64,000 nt of DNA from Pontederia crassipes (lineage: Eukaryota; Streptophyta; Magnoliopsida; Commelinales; Pontederiaceae): assembly GCA_030549335.1 (NCBI GenBank), contig CM060194.1:67306077-67370076 (forward strand), in the 5' to 3' direction. Both the position numbers and the translations under genes were made by a program. A model generated the notes under the pieces. It was given only the letters and a program-made list of their open reading frames with translations. It made no database searches and had not been told where the DNA came from. The number at the start of each line of letters is the position of its first letter. Within the stretch, counting starts at the first letter, position 1. Below, one piece after another: positions 45,401-58,605 of this stretch.

Positions 45401-46050
45401 ATCGAGCTAGAATACACTGGAGGTAATAGAGTCACATTATTTGAATGTAATTGGTTTGATCCGAAAAAAAGAGGGATGCGAGTTCATAAAGATTTCAAAA
45501 TAGTTGAAATACGTCACAATATGTGTTATGAATGTTTTGATCCATTTATTATTTCATCATCTGCAAGGCAGATATATTATGTACCATATTCATATAAAAC
45601 GAGGGACAAAGATCAATGGTGGATTGTAATTAAGACAAAGGCAAGAAGTAGGATAGAAATTGACGGTACATTGCAAGTTGCATACCAAGATGACTCGTCT
45701 ACCTCAGTGGCAGCAATTGTAGATACTGAGTTAATCGAAGATCTACAAGATTCGGAACAGTTATTTGAAGACTTTGATAATGCCGAAATACAAAATGACG
45801 ATGAAAGCACGAAAGAAGATGAATTTGAAACTACACCATCTTCGGAGGACGATGATGATGAATATCAATCATGTAGCAATTCAAATGATGATGAATTATG
45901 TCACTACTATCTAATATTACTTTCATGTCACATGAATCATGTTATTACTATCCGTTGTTATAATTTAGATATCTTTTATTCAAATGGTTTATTTAAATAT
46001 CATCTGTCAGTAAATGTTAAACATAGTTTGCGATGCATGCTGACGATCAT
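42428..46050 (+). pseudogene. CACTA 1 TnpD-like transposase gene, disrupted
   Basis: Domains in order: a damaged Transpos_assoc domain from about 42428 (RRGLTQEF-type remnant; the start ATG present in CACTA 2 is missing); Tnp2 transposase at about 42690-44300, recognisable by LPLILKLKRLYSS, NIRLGLCADDF, the INDFPAYGMLSCW stretch and KLACPYCMEHS; DUF4218 at about 44390-44760 (LERIFLPGFFYFMEHLPIHQ, WMYPFERYLNRIK, EGSICEAYMIQEVSYFCSYY); DUF4216 at 45370-45670 (VTLFECNWFDP, RQIYYVPY); then an acidic tail. GTAAGT after 44955 and a matching acceptor near 45031 are conserved in CACTA 2 and look like a real intron. In-frame stops (after QMK at 43272, near 43448 and 43637) and frame changes near 44000 and 44300 break the frame. 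Confidence 0.85.
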
Positions 46051-46177
46051 TCGGGTCGACAAATGCCTGACGAGGACAGTGCATTTTCATATTCAATTCC
46101 TTCTCGTGAGTGTTTAAAATAATAATCACAAATTTACAAATTAAAAATGGTGAATTAATTTGTTTATTTTGAAAAAG

Positions 46178-47840
46178 CGCCTCCGGATATTAGGAATTGA
46201 TTCTCGAGTTATACCTACAATTCAATTCTTGAAGATGCGACACAAGATGTAGTCAAACGACAAGTTATCACGATGTAACTATAGTAATTGTTGTATGAAA
46301 TATAAATTTAAAGTGCATTAATTTTCTTTTCATGTAGATGTTTCGTTTCGGGAAAGAAAAAAACAAGAGAAAAGAGAAGGTCATTCCTACAGATACTTCT
46401 TCAGACAGGGTGCCTAGACCACTTATGGGCATTCACATAGTTGAACGACAGTCTCCTCCGCCAACTCCTTCCTCTCACGCAGAACCCGATAGAGCTCTTC
46501 ATATTGTGGACGTGGAGACATAATTACCGGAAGAACCTTCAGATGCAGGCTCATCAAATCCTAAATACAAAGCATACGTACAACTAGATGGTGATTTAGG
46601 GTAAGTGTTATTTTATGTTTTTCATAATGCATACATTTTGTGATTTTCAATTTCATAATTTATAATTTTTTATTCGTAAAAATTTGTACTATCGAAATCC
46701 GCGGTTGCCGTAGTTACCAAGGTACTACGACATAGGCATACTGATGCGTGGCTTACATGGAGAGAAGTTTCATATGCTACAAGACAAATGTTATTTACAG
46801 AATTTCAGGTAACCTCGGAAGCCCATTTTGGTCATTTAAATTTATCTTCATACTAATTCAATTATTTTTATGTACATGAAGGCTAATGTGTGGTGGGATC
46901 CAGAGCGTATGGAACAAATGTGGAAGGCTTTTAATTCTCGGTGCTCAAAGAGATTGTCCCGATATTTTCGAAATCTCGAGTTGTTGGAGAATGACCCAAT
47001 TGGATCCCTGAGGTTGTTTGGATTGAATTGCTATGGAAATGGTCTACTGAGGAGTACAAATTTAAATGCGAAAAAACAAAGATAAGTCGAGAGTCCGACC
47101 AAGGAGTCTGCTTCCATTCGAGTGGATGTATATCCAGGATTATGATTATGAAAAGAAAAGTATTTGAATAAATTATTATATTTTAAAAAATATTATACTT
47201 TATTTGACATTTTTAACTGCAAGAGAAAGAGACGGATAGAGCACCTACTCAGGATGAAATATTTCTCAGAACTCGTCAAAAAAATAAAAATAAAAATGGG
47301 TTTCATCGTTTGCTTAGGAAACATATGTAAGTATAATATAGTTCCTAACATAAGGTAGTAAATTCATCATTTTAAATAATATAGTTGATATATTTTTAAA
47401 AAAATTGAGGAGGGTTACAAAACAAGAGAAGTCGAGCACATTGCACAGGAGGGTTACAAAATAAGAGAAGTCGAGCACATTACGCAAGCCACGCAGGAGG
47501 AGACCACACCGTTGACCTCTCGACAACTTTGGACGAACCACGTGGCGTGAAGAAAGATCACATTTACGGCCTCAGTTCATCTGTTAGTAGCACGGATATT
47601 GGATATGGCCGTAAATCGATATCCGATTCCCAAGGTCAAGGTATGCAATAAATGTTTGACAATATGTGGGAACAACGTTTATCCGATGTACGACAGGAGA
47701 TTAGCTAGGAGGTTACGTAGGAACTCAGAAAAGAGTTGGAAGAACGTGGGCGATGAATGGTATTAGCTCAAAAGAAATAAATGAAGAAAATGATATGTCA
47801 AATGATGCGTGGCGAGCTTGACGACAATGTAGTTTTGTAG
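46178..47840 (+). pseudogene. CACTA 1 second gene (Transposase_24-like), disrupted
   Basis: Corresponds to 56323-57963 in CACTA 2. The start ATG reads GCG. Then come exon pieces with FRFGKEKNKRKEKVI (46338), VWWDPERMEQMWKAFNSRCS (about 46885) and a C-terminal stretch of charged, coiled-coil-like sequence (about 47690-47840). The WDPE..W..F..R..K.L pattern resembles plant Transposase_24 proteins, which are often the second product of CACTA elements (family knowledge). Stops and frame changes are scattered through it. Confidence 0.6.
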
Positions 47841-48044
47841 TGATGTAGTATTTGACATTTGGACATTTGACGTTATGATGTCTTGACATTGGACGTATTT
47901 CAATTTCATTTACTTTAGTTTGGACATAAATTATTTATTTAATTTGGTTTTAAATTATTTACTCAAATGATTTATTTCAATGATTTATTAAATGTTTTTA
48001 ATAAATGCTTTTAATATTTATACGCTTGAACCAAATTTTTTTTA

Positions 48045-48500
48045 TTTGTTCTGATAGCTCGGACTGTCGATAGTATCATAATCAAAATCGATGATTTGAA
48101 CCGTCAATAACCATCGATAGTTTGAAGCATAAAAAATTATAGACGGTCAGACTCGTCGATAAATCGACAGTTTCAGCCGTCCAAACCTATCGACAGTTTG
48201 AGCCATCGAAACCTATCGATGACTCAAATCGCCGACGCACTATCGACGTCTAGAACTGTCGATAGTATCGACAGCTCAAACCGTCGATATATATCGACGG
48301 TTGAAACCGTCTTAACTCTCCATTGTTCGACGACTCAACTTGCCATCGTGACCGTCAAAGATTTTGGCGGTTGTGAGTGACCATAAAAAATAATTTGCGA
48401 CGCGTAATTTTCGAACAGATGCTATCCATCGAAAATGGTCATTTTTGACGGTTTTACATAAATACAGACGGTCATAACTGTCGGTAAATGAGCATTTTCT
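48045..48500. repeat. Right subterminal repeats of CACTA 1
   Basis: About a dozen dyads such as ATCGACAGTTTGAGCCATCG and TCGACGGTTGAAACCGTC, inverted relative to those on the left, up to the terminal repeat at 48495-48507. Confidence 0.75.
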
Positions 48501-48507
48501 TGCAGTG

Positions 48508-49275
48508 CCGACAGGGGGGCCGCACAAACCCATTCAACCTTGGCGGTGGTAGCAAGCTAGACAAGGATTATAGTGGAAGGCGGAGGCCGCAGCAAGCCCG
48601 ACTAGGCTCATAGTGGCAGTCCACGACTGCAGAAGCCTGATCAGACTTCCTATGGCAATGACGACTGTAGCAGGCCGGATCTGGCTTGCAGCGGTCATCT
48701 TCGGCTAGATCTTGCCGGGGTTGAGAGAGGGAAATCACTAGAGGGGGAGGCTGAAACGTATCGTAGATTGGTGGGATCGGCAGAGGGGGAGCAAGCACGA
48801 GTCCTTCAAAGGGGGATATCTGGGACGGGAGCAGGAATCATCGGAGCGCGAGGAGAGCGGCATGTTACCAGAGTCCACGGGGGTCGCACAGGGGAGAAAT
48901 GAATGAGAGAAGGGGGGCGCTAATTATTGGAAGAGCTTTCGAGGGACTTACCGACGGCTTCATTAGTCGATTATTATAAAATAAAATAACTTATTTAGTG
49001 TCATTACTACATTGTAATATAAAATATTTTTTGAATTCCCATGGATCGAGCCTTGGGAACTTCTAACGGCTGTTTAAACCGTGAAAGTTCTCACGACCAT
49101 AACCGTCGGAAATCCCTCGTAATATAATAATTAATCTTACAATCTTTTATATCATAATATAATAGTATACTAATTAGTGTATTATATGTTATACATATAT
49201 TAAATTTGAGCCGCCAAAACTTTTGACAGGGCTATAACCGTCGAAAGTTCTCGCGGCCTTAGCCATCGGAACAAT
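48508..49275. mobile_element. Older CACTA-like debris, paralogue of 11253-13285
   Basis: Continues the sequence interrupted by CACTA 1 (CCGACAGGGGGGCCG, CATTCAACCTTGGCGGTGG) and follows the copy 1 version through the AT-rich repeats, without the solo LTR seen there (empty site at about 49014-49018). Confidence 0.6.
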
Positions 49276-50448
49276 AATTCGTGATGATGGAGGACCATGA
49301 CCAATCACAGGACAACCATAACTTCCATAAAAAATAACTTGACAAATTTTTAGGTACACTATCTGCCTCAAAAATACGATAACAATATGGAGATCGACTC
49401 AACAGTTCTCATCTTTTATCTTATTTACTAATAGACCTATCTTTAGTAATTCAGTTTAGACTAAACAAGGACACTATCAAGAGAAAAATTACTGCATCAA
49501 TACTATGATGAGTCACATGATCAAATGGAACGATAATATCAATAATATCAAAATCAGATCTAAGAAGCATGATGAGGTAACAATATGATTATGGAATGAT
49601 TAATCACAATACACATTCAATTATCCATAGTTATATATTCAAAAATATATTTTCTGCTCATAGAATCCAAGGAACGTTCAGGGAAGGAAAAATGGTCCGC
49701 GTAGATAAGAACATGAGCCATGTTTGTGTCGAAAAACATGTGTCACGTTCAAACAAAAATCATCTGTATATGAAACTGACACGGTTCGTGTCTGCGGAAC
49801 ATGAGCTGTGTCAATCAGAAACCTGAGTTGTGTTATGAAATTATTGTTCCGAACATGGGTCGTGTTCTGTAAGTGTCGAGAAAGTCATATTTTCAACCCA
49901 TCTTTTGGCCACCGTGTTCTATAAGTTCTGAGAAAGTCATACTTTCAATTCATTTTTCGACCACCATAACTATGTCATACGATATTCAAATGATACAAAA
50001 TCTATATCAATGAAATCTCGGTACAAAGGAGAAGAGAACAAGGTTTCATATCGCAAAACATTGACGCCATGGTGATTCCCACTACGTACCTAAAGTTGGC
50101 CGAAAAACCAACCAAATCCCTCTGGCCGCAGATTGTAATGCCCAACTTTGACTGACGATAATATCTCTGCGACATGACCTTGAAACTTACGTTCGTCACT
50201 TCGAACTTCTCTTTTATGTTCGCATTTCGAAACTAGCCACCGAATGCCCTTTGGAATGTCGCAGTTTGCATGAAAACGAAGGATAAAGTGAGGCTCGTGG
50301 TGCAAAAATTTTATTTAGCTGAAAGAGAGTTTTCTCCACCCTTTAATATTTATTTATAATTATAGGCTAGGTTTTCACTTATTTTAAAAGGGTTTTCACT
50401 CTTATAAAATCAATTATATAATTAATATATATACTTATCGAACTAATT
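49276..50448. mobile_element. LTR-like segment, family uncertain
   Basis: Homology to the other units breaks off at about 49276 and resumes at about 50449. The segment carries a partly duplicated stretch of about 60 bp (GAGAAAGTCATATTTTCAAC near 49878 and GAGAAAGTCATACTTTCAAT near 49930) and the TGCCCAACTTTGACTG / GACATGACCTTGAAACTTAC style common in plant Ty3-type LTRs. No clear ends, no coding part. Confidence 0.35.
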
Positions 50449-50620
50449 TAATAATTTTTTATCGTTGAATTAGTCATACATGTTAAAATAATTTAATCAC
50501 GTTCATTGAATAATGATATATTTTTGTTCATAATCAAATTAATTAGTTAACTAAAAAAATAAATTAGCAAGGGGTAAAGAATTGTAATGCACTTCTAGAT
50601 AATTAATACCTGTAGTGCAC
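50449..50620 (+). repeat. Array unit block before CACTA 2
   Basis: Matches 23395-23570 (GAATTAGTCATACATGTTAA, AATTGTAATGCACTTCTAGA) up to the TTA target site of the second CACTA. Confidence 0.75.
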
Positions 50621-50639
50621 TTACACTACAAGAAAGTGA

Positions 50640-51270
50640 CCTTTTTTCGACGGGTGATTATCGACGGGCAGGAAACCGTTTGAAGTACTGAAGGCTTTTT
50701 CGACGGGTCTACTTCTCCGTTGTAATTAGAGACGGAAGGTTTTTTGACAGTTGCGACCGTCTTAAATTTCGACGATTTTAAAACCGTCGAAATCTTTCGT
50801 CGTAGGTTTCGATGCTCGTAACCATCGAAACATGTCAATGAGTGCGTTTAGTTCTCGATTGCCTATTTCGACGGCTTAGACTATCGCAATTTTTGACGTC
50901 TCTCCACCCGTTGCAAATTTCGACGGTTCTAACCATTGGAATATTACTTATATAAAATTTATATTTGCAATGGTTATTATATTTTTTAATATATTTTTCT
51001 TTTTATTTACCGATGTTTTTTATCGTCTGAAGTTGCGACGGTTCACGTAACCGTCGAAACTTTCAGCGGTCAAATCCGTTTGAATTGCAAAGTTTAACCG
51101 TCGAAACGTGCCTGCTACGTAATGTATATGTTTCGGCGGCTAGAACCGTCGAAACTTTCGATAGTACATTGAACCGTCGAAAGTTTTAACAGTTTTGGTC
51201 GTCGTTATTTTATAGTATTTTTTGAATTTTGATGGTCCGGACCGTCAAAAATAGAACCATCTATAAGTAC
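50640..51270. repeat. Left subterminal repeats of CACTA 2
   Basis: Dense GACGG..CCGTC dyads (for example CGGCTAGAACCGTCGAAAC near 51135), same type as in CACTA 1. Confidence 0.75.
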
Positions 51271-52580
51271 CCGACACTCCCGTCTTTTTTCGATTTGGTT
51301 CCCTTCTTCCGCGCTGGCCGTCGTTGATTAGCCATCACCGCACGTTCTCGAAGTTCACCGGTCAAGCAGCCGTCACCGCGTCAGTCAGATTTGGCCGGCG
51401 ATTCGATCTGCGTCCGCCATCGCCTCCGTTCGCTGTCGCCTCCATTCGAACGGTCGCCGTTGATCGCCTCCGACAACCGTTCCTTGCTCCGATTCGTGTC
51501 GCCACCTGCGCGCCACCGCTGCAACTTCGTCGGCCACCGCAGGTACGATCGAACCCCCTTGCTCCGATTCCCCGCTCGCTTTTCTCCGCCCTTCCCGATG
51601 CCGGTGTTCGGCCATATATTCGATGAATCTGGCCACATTCAGCTGGTCGCAGACCCGGCGGCCAGATCCAGTGGCGTCAGCTGGATCTGGCCGGCCGCGG
51701 CAGCCAGATCGAGCTGACATGGCCAGATCCGGTCGGCCGTCCAGATCTGGCTGGCGGAGATCCCTCCATTCGCGGCTGCGACCAGCCAGATCCGGCCGCC
51801 CCCGTTGGAGTTTTTTTTTCTATAATTTGTATAGGTTTTTTTTGAATGATATTGATGTACTTGCATTATACGTTCAGGATTTTGTTCTCTAATTTGACGA
51901 GCACGGTGAGGTTTCTCCTTTGGACAAGTTAAAAATTGTAAGAATGCTAATTTTGTTCTATTTATATGCAAATTTTATTTTTGTTTACTTATGTTCTATT
52001 TATTTCGCAGATTATTGAAATATTTTTATCATTGACTATTACTTCAAAAGATGTAAGTTATTTATTTTCATGTCATTATTATTTCTATGACATAATTATT
52101 ATTATTATCGCATATTATTTATTTGTTAAGTAAATTATATGACATATTTTAGATTGCCTATGATTGTGTATGATTTATGTCATTATTATTCACATGTTTC
52201 TATGAAGTATTTTAGATTGTCTACTTTAATTTTCGTTAATTTTAGAATGCAAATATAATTAGTACGTGTGTATGATGTTTAATTGCTATTTTATTTAGAT
52301 CATTTCTTATAGAATGCTATTTTATTAGTATGTGGGTATGATGTTTAGTTACTAATTAGTGATATTTAATATGTTTAATTTTAATATGAAAACTTGTATA
52401 TGTGTTTTGAACGTTCACAGATTTGTAGCGATTTTTTATTCATGTTTGTTTACACCAGAGCCCCATTCTTTGTATGACCACATTTAAAGATTCATATAGA
52501 GAGAAGATTATATACTGATATGGCCCTTATTCGAAATTTGTAAAAATTAATTAGTCTAACCTTCCAATGATGTAGAAATC
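51271..52580 (+). other. Leader region of CACTA 2
   Basis: A GC-rich part (51300-51800, with GCCAGATCYGGCCGG-like units) and an AT-rich part up to the first transposase ATG, parallel to 40986-42427. The overlapping frames at 51324-51971 are by-products of the GC-rich units. Confidence 0.5.
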
Positions 52581-55500
52581 ATGTCTCCACCAAATGATCG
52601 TCGATGGATGTACAATATAAATAATTTGGGCCGTAGAGGTTTGACACAAGAATTCATAGATGGCGTTGAATATTACATTAGTGTGGCTTGTCAATCTTTG
52701 CAATTTCAACGGGAAGGAGCAATTAGGTGTCCCAGTTTGAAATGTTATAGCACAAAATTGCAAATGTTAGAGACAGTCAAGGTTCATTTGTATAGAAAGG
52801 AGTTTAAATCAAATTATTGGAAATGGGATGACTTGGGTGAAGGAGCACCATCAACGAGTCTGCCTAATCCTGCAAGCTATTTTGTCGATCATTGACTTCG
52901 CAATACGAACAATTAGTTTACGATGTTGCAACAACTGAGTATGGTAACATAGGATTTGGACAGGCTGAGGAGACACCAAATTCAGAAGCAAATGTTTTCT
53001 TTGAGTTGCTAAACGCTTCGAGCTAACCCTTGTGGCCCGGGTGTGAAAGTCATTCTGAATTATCACTTGCTGTTAGATTGTTGAATCTGAAAGCAGATTA
53101 TAATATTTTACAAGCATGTTTTGATGCATTTATAGATATTTTAAAAGAGGTCACACTGTCGGGGCTCGCATTCCTGAAAATTATTATAGGACAAAAAGAC
53201 TTGTTTCCAAACTTGGTCTTAGTTAAAAAAATAGATTGTTGTCGTAATAGATGTATGTTATATTACGGTGATGACGTCAATCTAAGATAATGCAAATTTT
53301 GTGACACCGAACGATATAGAGTGACTCACAAGAGTCAAGTTGCTGCGAAGAGGATGCACTATTTGCCTCTTATTCTAAGACTTAAAAGATTATACTCATC
53401 TCGAGGGTCAGCGTCGCAAATGAACTGGCATGCACATCATAATACTTCTGAAGGTGTCATGTTTCACCCATCGGATGGTGAAGCATGGAAACATTTTGAT
53501 CGTATGCATCCAGATTTGGCCAGTGAAGAAAGGAACATAAGACTCGGACTATGCGCAGATGGTTTTACACCGTACGGTCAGACTTTAGTTCCTTATTTAT
53601 GATGGCCAATCATAGTAACACCATATAATTTGTCGTTTGAAATTTGTATGTCCACACTTTATATGTTTTTTACTTGCATTAATCCTATTCCTCACAGTCC
53701 CAAGCAGAAGATAGATGTATATTTACAGCCTCTAATTGACGAGTTAAAACATTTGTGGAATGGTGTCGTCGCTTATGATGTGTCGACGAAACAAAATTTC
53801 ACCTTGAAAGCTACATTATTGTGGGCAATTAATGATTTTCCTGCATATTGAATGTTATCTGGTTGGATGACTATAAGGAAACTAGCATGTCCATATTGCA
53901 TGGAACACTCAGGTGCATTCATTTTGAGAAATGGGGATAAAAAATAGCTGGTTTGATTGCCATAGACATTTTCTTAGAGCAGATCATTCGTACAGAAATA
54001 ATATCGACGGAATAGAGTTGTGCATGACATGGCTCCGATCAGACGCTCAGGACCTTAATTATTTCGCATTGTCAATGCTCTATGTAAAATTGTCGACGAC
54101 CCAAATGTCACAAACAATGGGTATGTTATTTCTCATAATTGGACCAAATGATGTATATTCTGGAATTTACCATATTGGAAGGATGGTTTGATACGCTACA
54201 ATTTGGATGTCATGTACATTGAGAAAAATGTGTTTGAAAATGTATTCAATACTGTAATGGACATTCAGGGTAAAACAAAGGACAACCTCAAGGTGAGACT
54301 AGATTTGAAGGAGTATTGTTGACGGCCAAAGTTGCACTTAATTAATTTGCCTAATGGTAGATTATCTAAGCCAAAGGCAAGTTATGCTCTGACTAAAGAG
54401 CAAAAGACTCAAGCGTATCGATGGATCCAAGAGCTGAGAATGCCGGACGATTATGCATCAAATCTGACAAGATGTGTGGACATGAATAACTTACGTTTAT
54501 TTGGCATGAAAAGTCATAACTGTCATATATTTATGGAAACTTTGCTTCCTACTACATTTTCATCCTTGCCAGAGAAGATGTGGAAGCCGATCACGGAATT
54601 GAATCAATTCTTCAAAGAATTGTCTTCCACAACATTAACTGTGGAAAATATGATCCAATTGGAGTGTCATATTCCGATAAATATCACGTAAGTTGGAACG
54701 AATATTTCCATCAGGATTCTTTGATTCCATAGAGCACTTACATATTCATCTGTCATATGAGGCAATGGTAGGTGGACAAGTACAATATCGGTGGATGTAT
54801 CCTTTTGAAAGATATCTTAATCGAATTAAAATTATGGTTAAGAACAAAGCACGTGTCGAAAGATCTATATGTGAAGCCTATATAATTCAAGAGGTGTCGT
54901 ACTTTTATTCCTACTACTTTGATTCTCAAGTTAAGTGTGCGATGAAGTTCTAGAAGAAAGGACTACTGTGGCATTCTTGTCGATCTTCATTTAGTTGGGA
55001 CGATATTTTGGAAAGCCAAGAAGTAGATGGTTAAGTGATGCAGAATTCAAGTCTGTCACAAATCATGTCCTTCTAAATACGCAGGAGGTGCAAGGATATA
55101 TTAAGTAAGTTTATCCTCAATGCATTCATTTTTTTGTATTGTGAAAGTATAAATTGATTAATCAACCACTTTGTATGTAGTGCTTTCATACAGTACTACA
55201 ATGTCTCTGAATAATATGTACAAGATAGAATCGAAAATGAATTCGCATCGTGGTTTAAGGATCAGGTAACTCTTACGATGTTGGTCTTGCTCATGTGTGG
55301 ATGATTATTTCTTGACATTATTTTTCATTTTAGGTTCTTAGTACCGCGATTTCTATTATGTCTGGTCTTCAGAATTTGGCATGGGGACCGGCTCGAGAGG
55401 TCAAAAGCTGACAAATGTATTTTGTGAACGGTTATAAGTTTCACACGGAAAGTTAATCGAGAGGGAAGAAAACCGTGAATAATAGTGTCTATGTCAAAGG

Positions 55501-56050
55501 ATCCACAGGAAAAATGAGCGTGACTACTATGGTATTCTCAAAGACATAATTCAGCTAGGATACACAAGAGGTAATAGAGTCATATTGTTTGAATATAATT
55601 GGTTTGATCCGAAAGAAAAAAAGAGGGATGCAAGTTTATAAAGATTTTAAAATAGTTAAAATACGTCACAATAGGTGTTATGAACGTTTTGATCCTTTTA
55701 TTATTTCATCCTCTACAAGACAGATATAATATGTGCCGTATCCAGAGAAGACGAGGGACAAAGCACAATGGTGGGTTGTAATTAAGATGATGGCAAGAAG
55801 CAGGATAGAAATTGATGGTGCATTACAATATGCATACCAAGATAACTTACATACTTTGGTGGCACCTATTGTAGGTACCGAATTAGTCGAATATCTACAA
55901 GATTCATAATAGTTATTTGAAGACTTCGATAATGTCGAGTTAGAAAATGACGACAATGCTTTGGCTAAAGATGAATTTGAAACTACGTCGTCATCAGAGG
56001 ATGATGATGACGATGAATATGAATCATGTGATAATTCAGATGATGAATGA
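52581..56050 (+). pseudogene. CACTA 2 TnpD-like transposase gene, disrupted
   Basis: Starts with ATG and an intact-looking Transpos_assoc domain at 52581-52850 (RRWMYNIN, GLTQEFIDGVEYYISVA, IRCPSLKC, WKWDDLGEG). Tnp2 follows from about 53030: LPLILRLKRLYSSRGSASQM, NIRLGLCADGFTPYGQT, AINDFPAY. DUF4218 at about 54550-54940 (LERIFP-type and EHLHIHLSYEA, WMYPFERYLNRIK, SICEAYIIQEVSYFYSYY). A donor at about 55105 and the next exon at about 55180 agree with CACTA 1. DUF4216 lies at about 55520-55830, then an acidic tail ending at TGA 56048-56050. The frame switches at least four times and has several stops, for example after 52895, 53602, 53851 and 54691. Confidence 0.85.
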
Positions 56051-56322
56051 TGTTATTATTAGCCAATGTCATTTTCATGTAATATTATTATGTTAAGACT
56101 ACCCGTTGTTGTAATTTAGATATGTTATATTTGAATGGTTTATTTAAATTATCATTTGTCATAAAATTGTAAACATAGTTCCCGATGCATGCTGACGATC
56201 ATTCGGATCGATGAATGCCTGACGAGGACGGTGCATTTTCATATTTGATTCCATCTCATGAGTGTTTAAAATAATGATCACAATTTCAAAAATAAGTGAA
56301 TTAATTAATTTATTTGTTAGAA

Positions 56323-57963
56323 ATGCCTCCGGATATTAGGAATTGGTTCTCTAGTTATACATACGATTCCATTCCTGAAGATGCGACACAAAATGTAGCC
56401 GAACATCAGGTCGAAACGTTGTCAATTTTACGATTTGCATGAAATGTAAATTTAAAGTGCATTAAATTTTGTATTGTGCAGATGTTTCATTTTGGGAAAG
56501 AAAAAAACAAGGGAAAAGAGAAGGACGTCCCTAGAGATACTTCTTCAGACAGAGTTCCTAGATCAGTCACGGGCATTCGCATAGTTAAACGGTAGTAGTC
56601 TCCTCCATCGGCTCATTCCTCTCACGCTAATTTCGTGGGGCCCTCTGATATTGCCAATCTAGAGACACAATTGCCGGAAGAACCCATTAGAACTCCTGAT
56701 TCTGTGGAACCTTCAGATACAGCCTCGTCAAATCGTGTGTACATAGCATACACGCAGCCAGATGGTAATTTAGGGTAAGTGTTATTTTTATATTTTTCGA
56801 AATGCTTTCATTTTGTGATTCATACATCGGATTTTATAATTTCAAATTCGTAAAGTTTGTACCATCGAAACCCGCGATTGCCGCAATTACTAAGGTACTA
56901 TGACATAGGTATATTGATGCGTGGCTTACATGGAGGGAAGTTCCATATGCCATAAGACATATATTATTTAATGAATTTCAGGTATCCTCGAAAGCCAATT
57001 TTGGTCATTTAAATTTATCTTCATACTAATCTAATTATTTTTATGTACATGAAGGCTGACGTGTGGTGGGATCCCAAGCACATGGAACAAATGTAGAAGG
57101 CTTTCAATTCTCAGTGCTCAAAGAGATTGTCTGCGATGCTTTCGGAAGCTCGAGCTACATGAGAATGACCCAATTGGATCCTTGAAGCTGTTTGGATCGA
57201 ATTGTTACGAAAGTGGTCTACCGAAGAATACAAATTTAAATACAAAAAAGCGAAGACAAGTCGAGAGTCCGACCAGGGTTCATGCTTGTATTCAGGGAAT
57301 GTGTATTCACGAGCACGATTGCGAAGAGAATGGTAAAGTCTTTCTCCGAACTCATATTGCATAGACAAAATATTTTACTTTATCTAACATATTTAACTAC
57401 ATGAGGAAGAGACGGATAGACCACCTACTCAGGATGAAATATTTTCCGAACTCGTCAGAAGAAAAATAAACAATGGGTTTCATCATTTGCTCGAGAGACA
57501 TATGTAAGTAAATCTATTTGATGTTATTTTTTTTAAAAGTTCAGGAGAGTTACATGACATAAGATAGTAAATTCGTCATTTTAAATAATATAGTCGATTT
57601 GTTTTTTAAAATTTCAGGAGGGTTACAAAACAAGAGAGGTCGAGCACATGACGCCGACAACTTTGGACGGACCACGTCGGAGTCAAGAAGGGTCGCATTT
57701 ATGATCTCGGATTATCTATTAGTAGTGCAGATATTGGATATGGTCATAAGTCGGTATCAGGTTCCCGAAATCAAGGTATGCAATAAATGTTTGACATGAT
57801 CAGGCAAGAGATCAGACAAAAGATTACGCAGGAATTCAGAAAAGAGTTCCAAGAACGTGAGCGTCATAATTTATTAGCTCAAAATAAAGAGATGAAGAAA
57901 ATGATGCGTGACATGATGCGTGGCGAGTTCGACGATGACGACGACGACGAAGTAGTACTGTAG
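56323..57963 (+). pseudogene. CACTA 2 second gene (Transposase_24-like), disrupted
   Basis: Starts ATG-CCT-CCG (MPPDIRNWFSSYTYDSIPED), continues in exon pieces FHFGKEKNKGKEK (about 56481) and VWWDPKHMEQM (about 57060), and ends in a clean 59-residue C-terminus at 57787-57963: charged, heptad-like (IRQEIRQKITQEFRKEFQ), then MMRGEFDDDDDDEVVL and a stop. Splice-like borders (GGGTAAGTG near 56773, TGCAG before ATGTTTC at 56480) are shared with CACTA 1. Stops such as the one in MEQM-stop near 57094 break it. Confidence 0.65.
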
Positions 57964-58194
57964 TGTGTTTGTGTTGTATTTTACATTTGGACATTTGACA
58001 TTTGACGATGTTGTATTAACACTTGACGTTATGCGTGACATTCAAATACAATTTCGTTATAATTTATTTAATTTGCTTTTTTTATTAAATTAATTTAATT
58101 TATTATTGTTGATTTATTTTAATTTAATTAATTCAATTACTATTGTGTCGATTGTTTATTTAATTTATTTATGTCAATTTTCTTTTTTTTAAAA

Positions 58195-58605
58195 TTGTTT
58201 TGACGATACCGTCGATAACTATCAATGATTTAAATCGTTCAAATTTATAGACGGTCGGACCCGTCGATAATTATCGGCGATTTTAACCGTCAAAAGTTAA
58301 TGACGGTTTGAGTCATCGAAACACAATGGTGTTATCGACAGCTCGAACCATCGATTTAAATTTTCAACAGTTGGAACCGTCGATAGTATCGACAGTTCAA
58401 ACCGTTGATACATATCGATGGCTAAAACTATCTTAACTCTTCGTTAGTCGACGGCTGAGCCCGTCAACTCGACTGTCGAAGATTTCAACGGTTGTGACAT
58501 AACCGTCAAAAATAATTTGCGACGCGTCATTTTTGCGTGGATGCGATCCGTCGAAAAACATAATTTTCGATGATTCTTGACAAATTACATAAAGTCAAAA
58601 TCATT
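58195..58605. repeat. Right subterminal repeats of CACTA 2
   Basis: Dyads such as TCGACAGTTCAAACCGTTGA and ACGGTTTGAGTCATCG up to the terminal repeat, same design as in CACTA 1. Confidence 0.75.

Larger units (their letters stand above)
40251..48507 (+). mobile_element. CACTA (En/Spm) element 1, 8.26 kb, broken
   Basis: Terminal inverted repeats CACTGCAAGAAAA at both ends, flanked by the 3-bp duplication CCG (40248-40250 and 48508-48510). The paralogous sequence at 11243-11262 (ATGCACCGACAGG) has a single CCG and no insert, which proves the borders. Order inside: subterminal dyad repeats, a GC-rich leader, a TnpD-like gene (Tnp2, DUF4218, DUF4216), a second gene like Transposase_24, and right subterminal repeats. 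Both genes have stops and frameshifts, so it cannot move by itself. The perfect target duplication argues for insertion after the array units duplicated. Confidence 0.92.
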
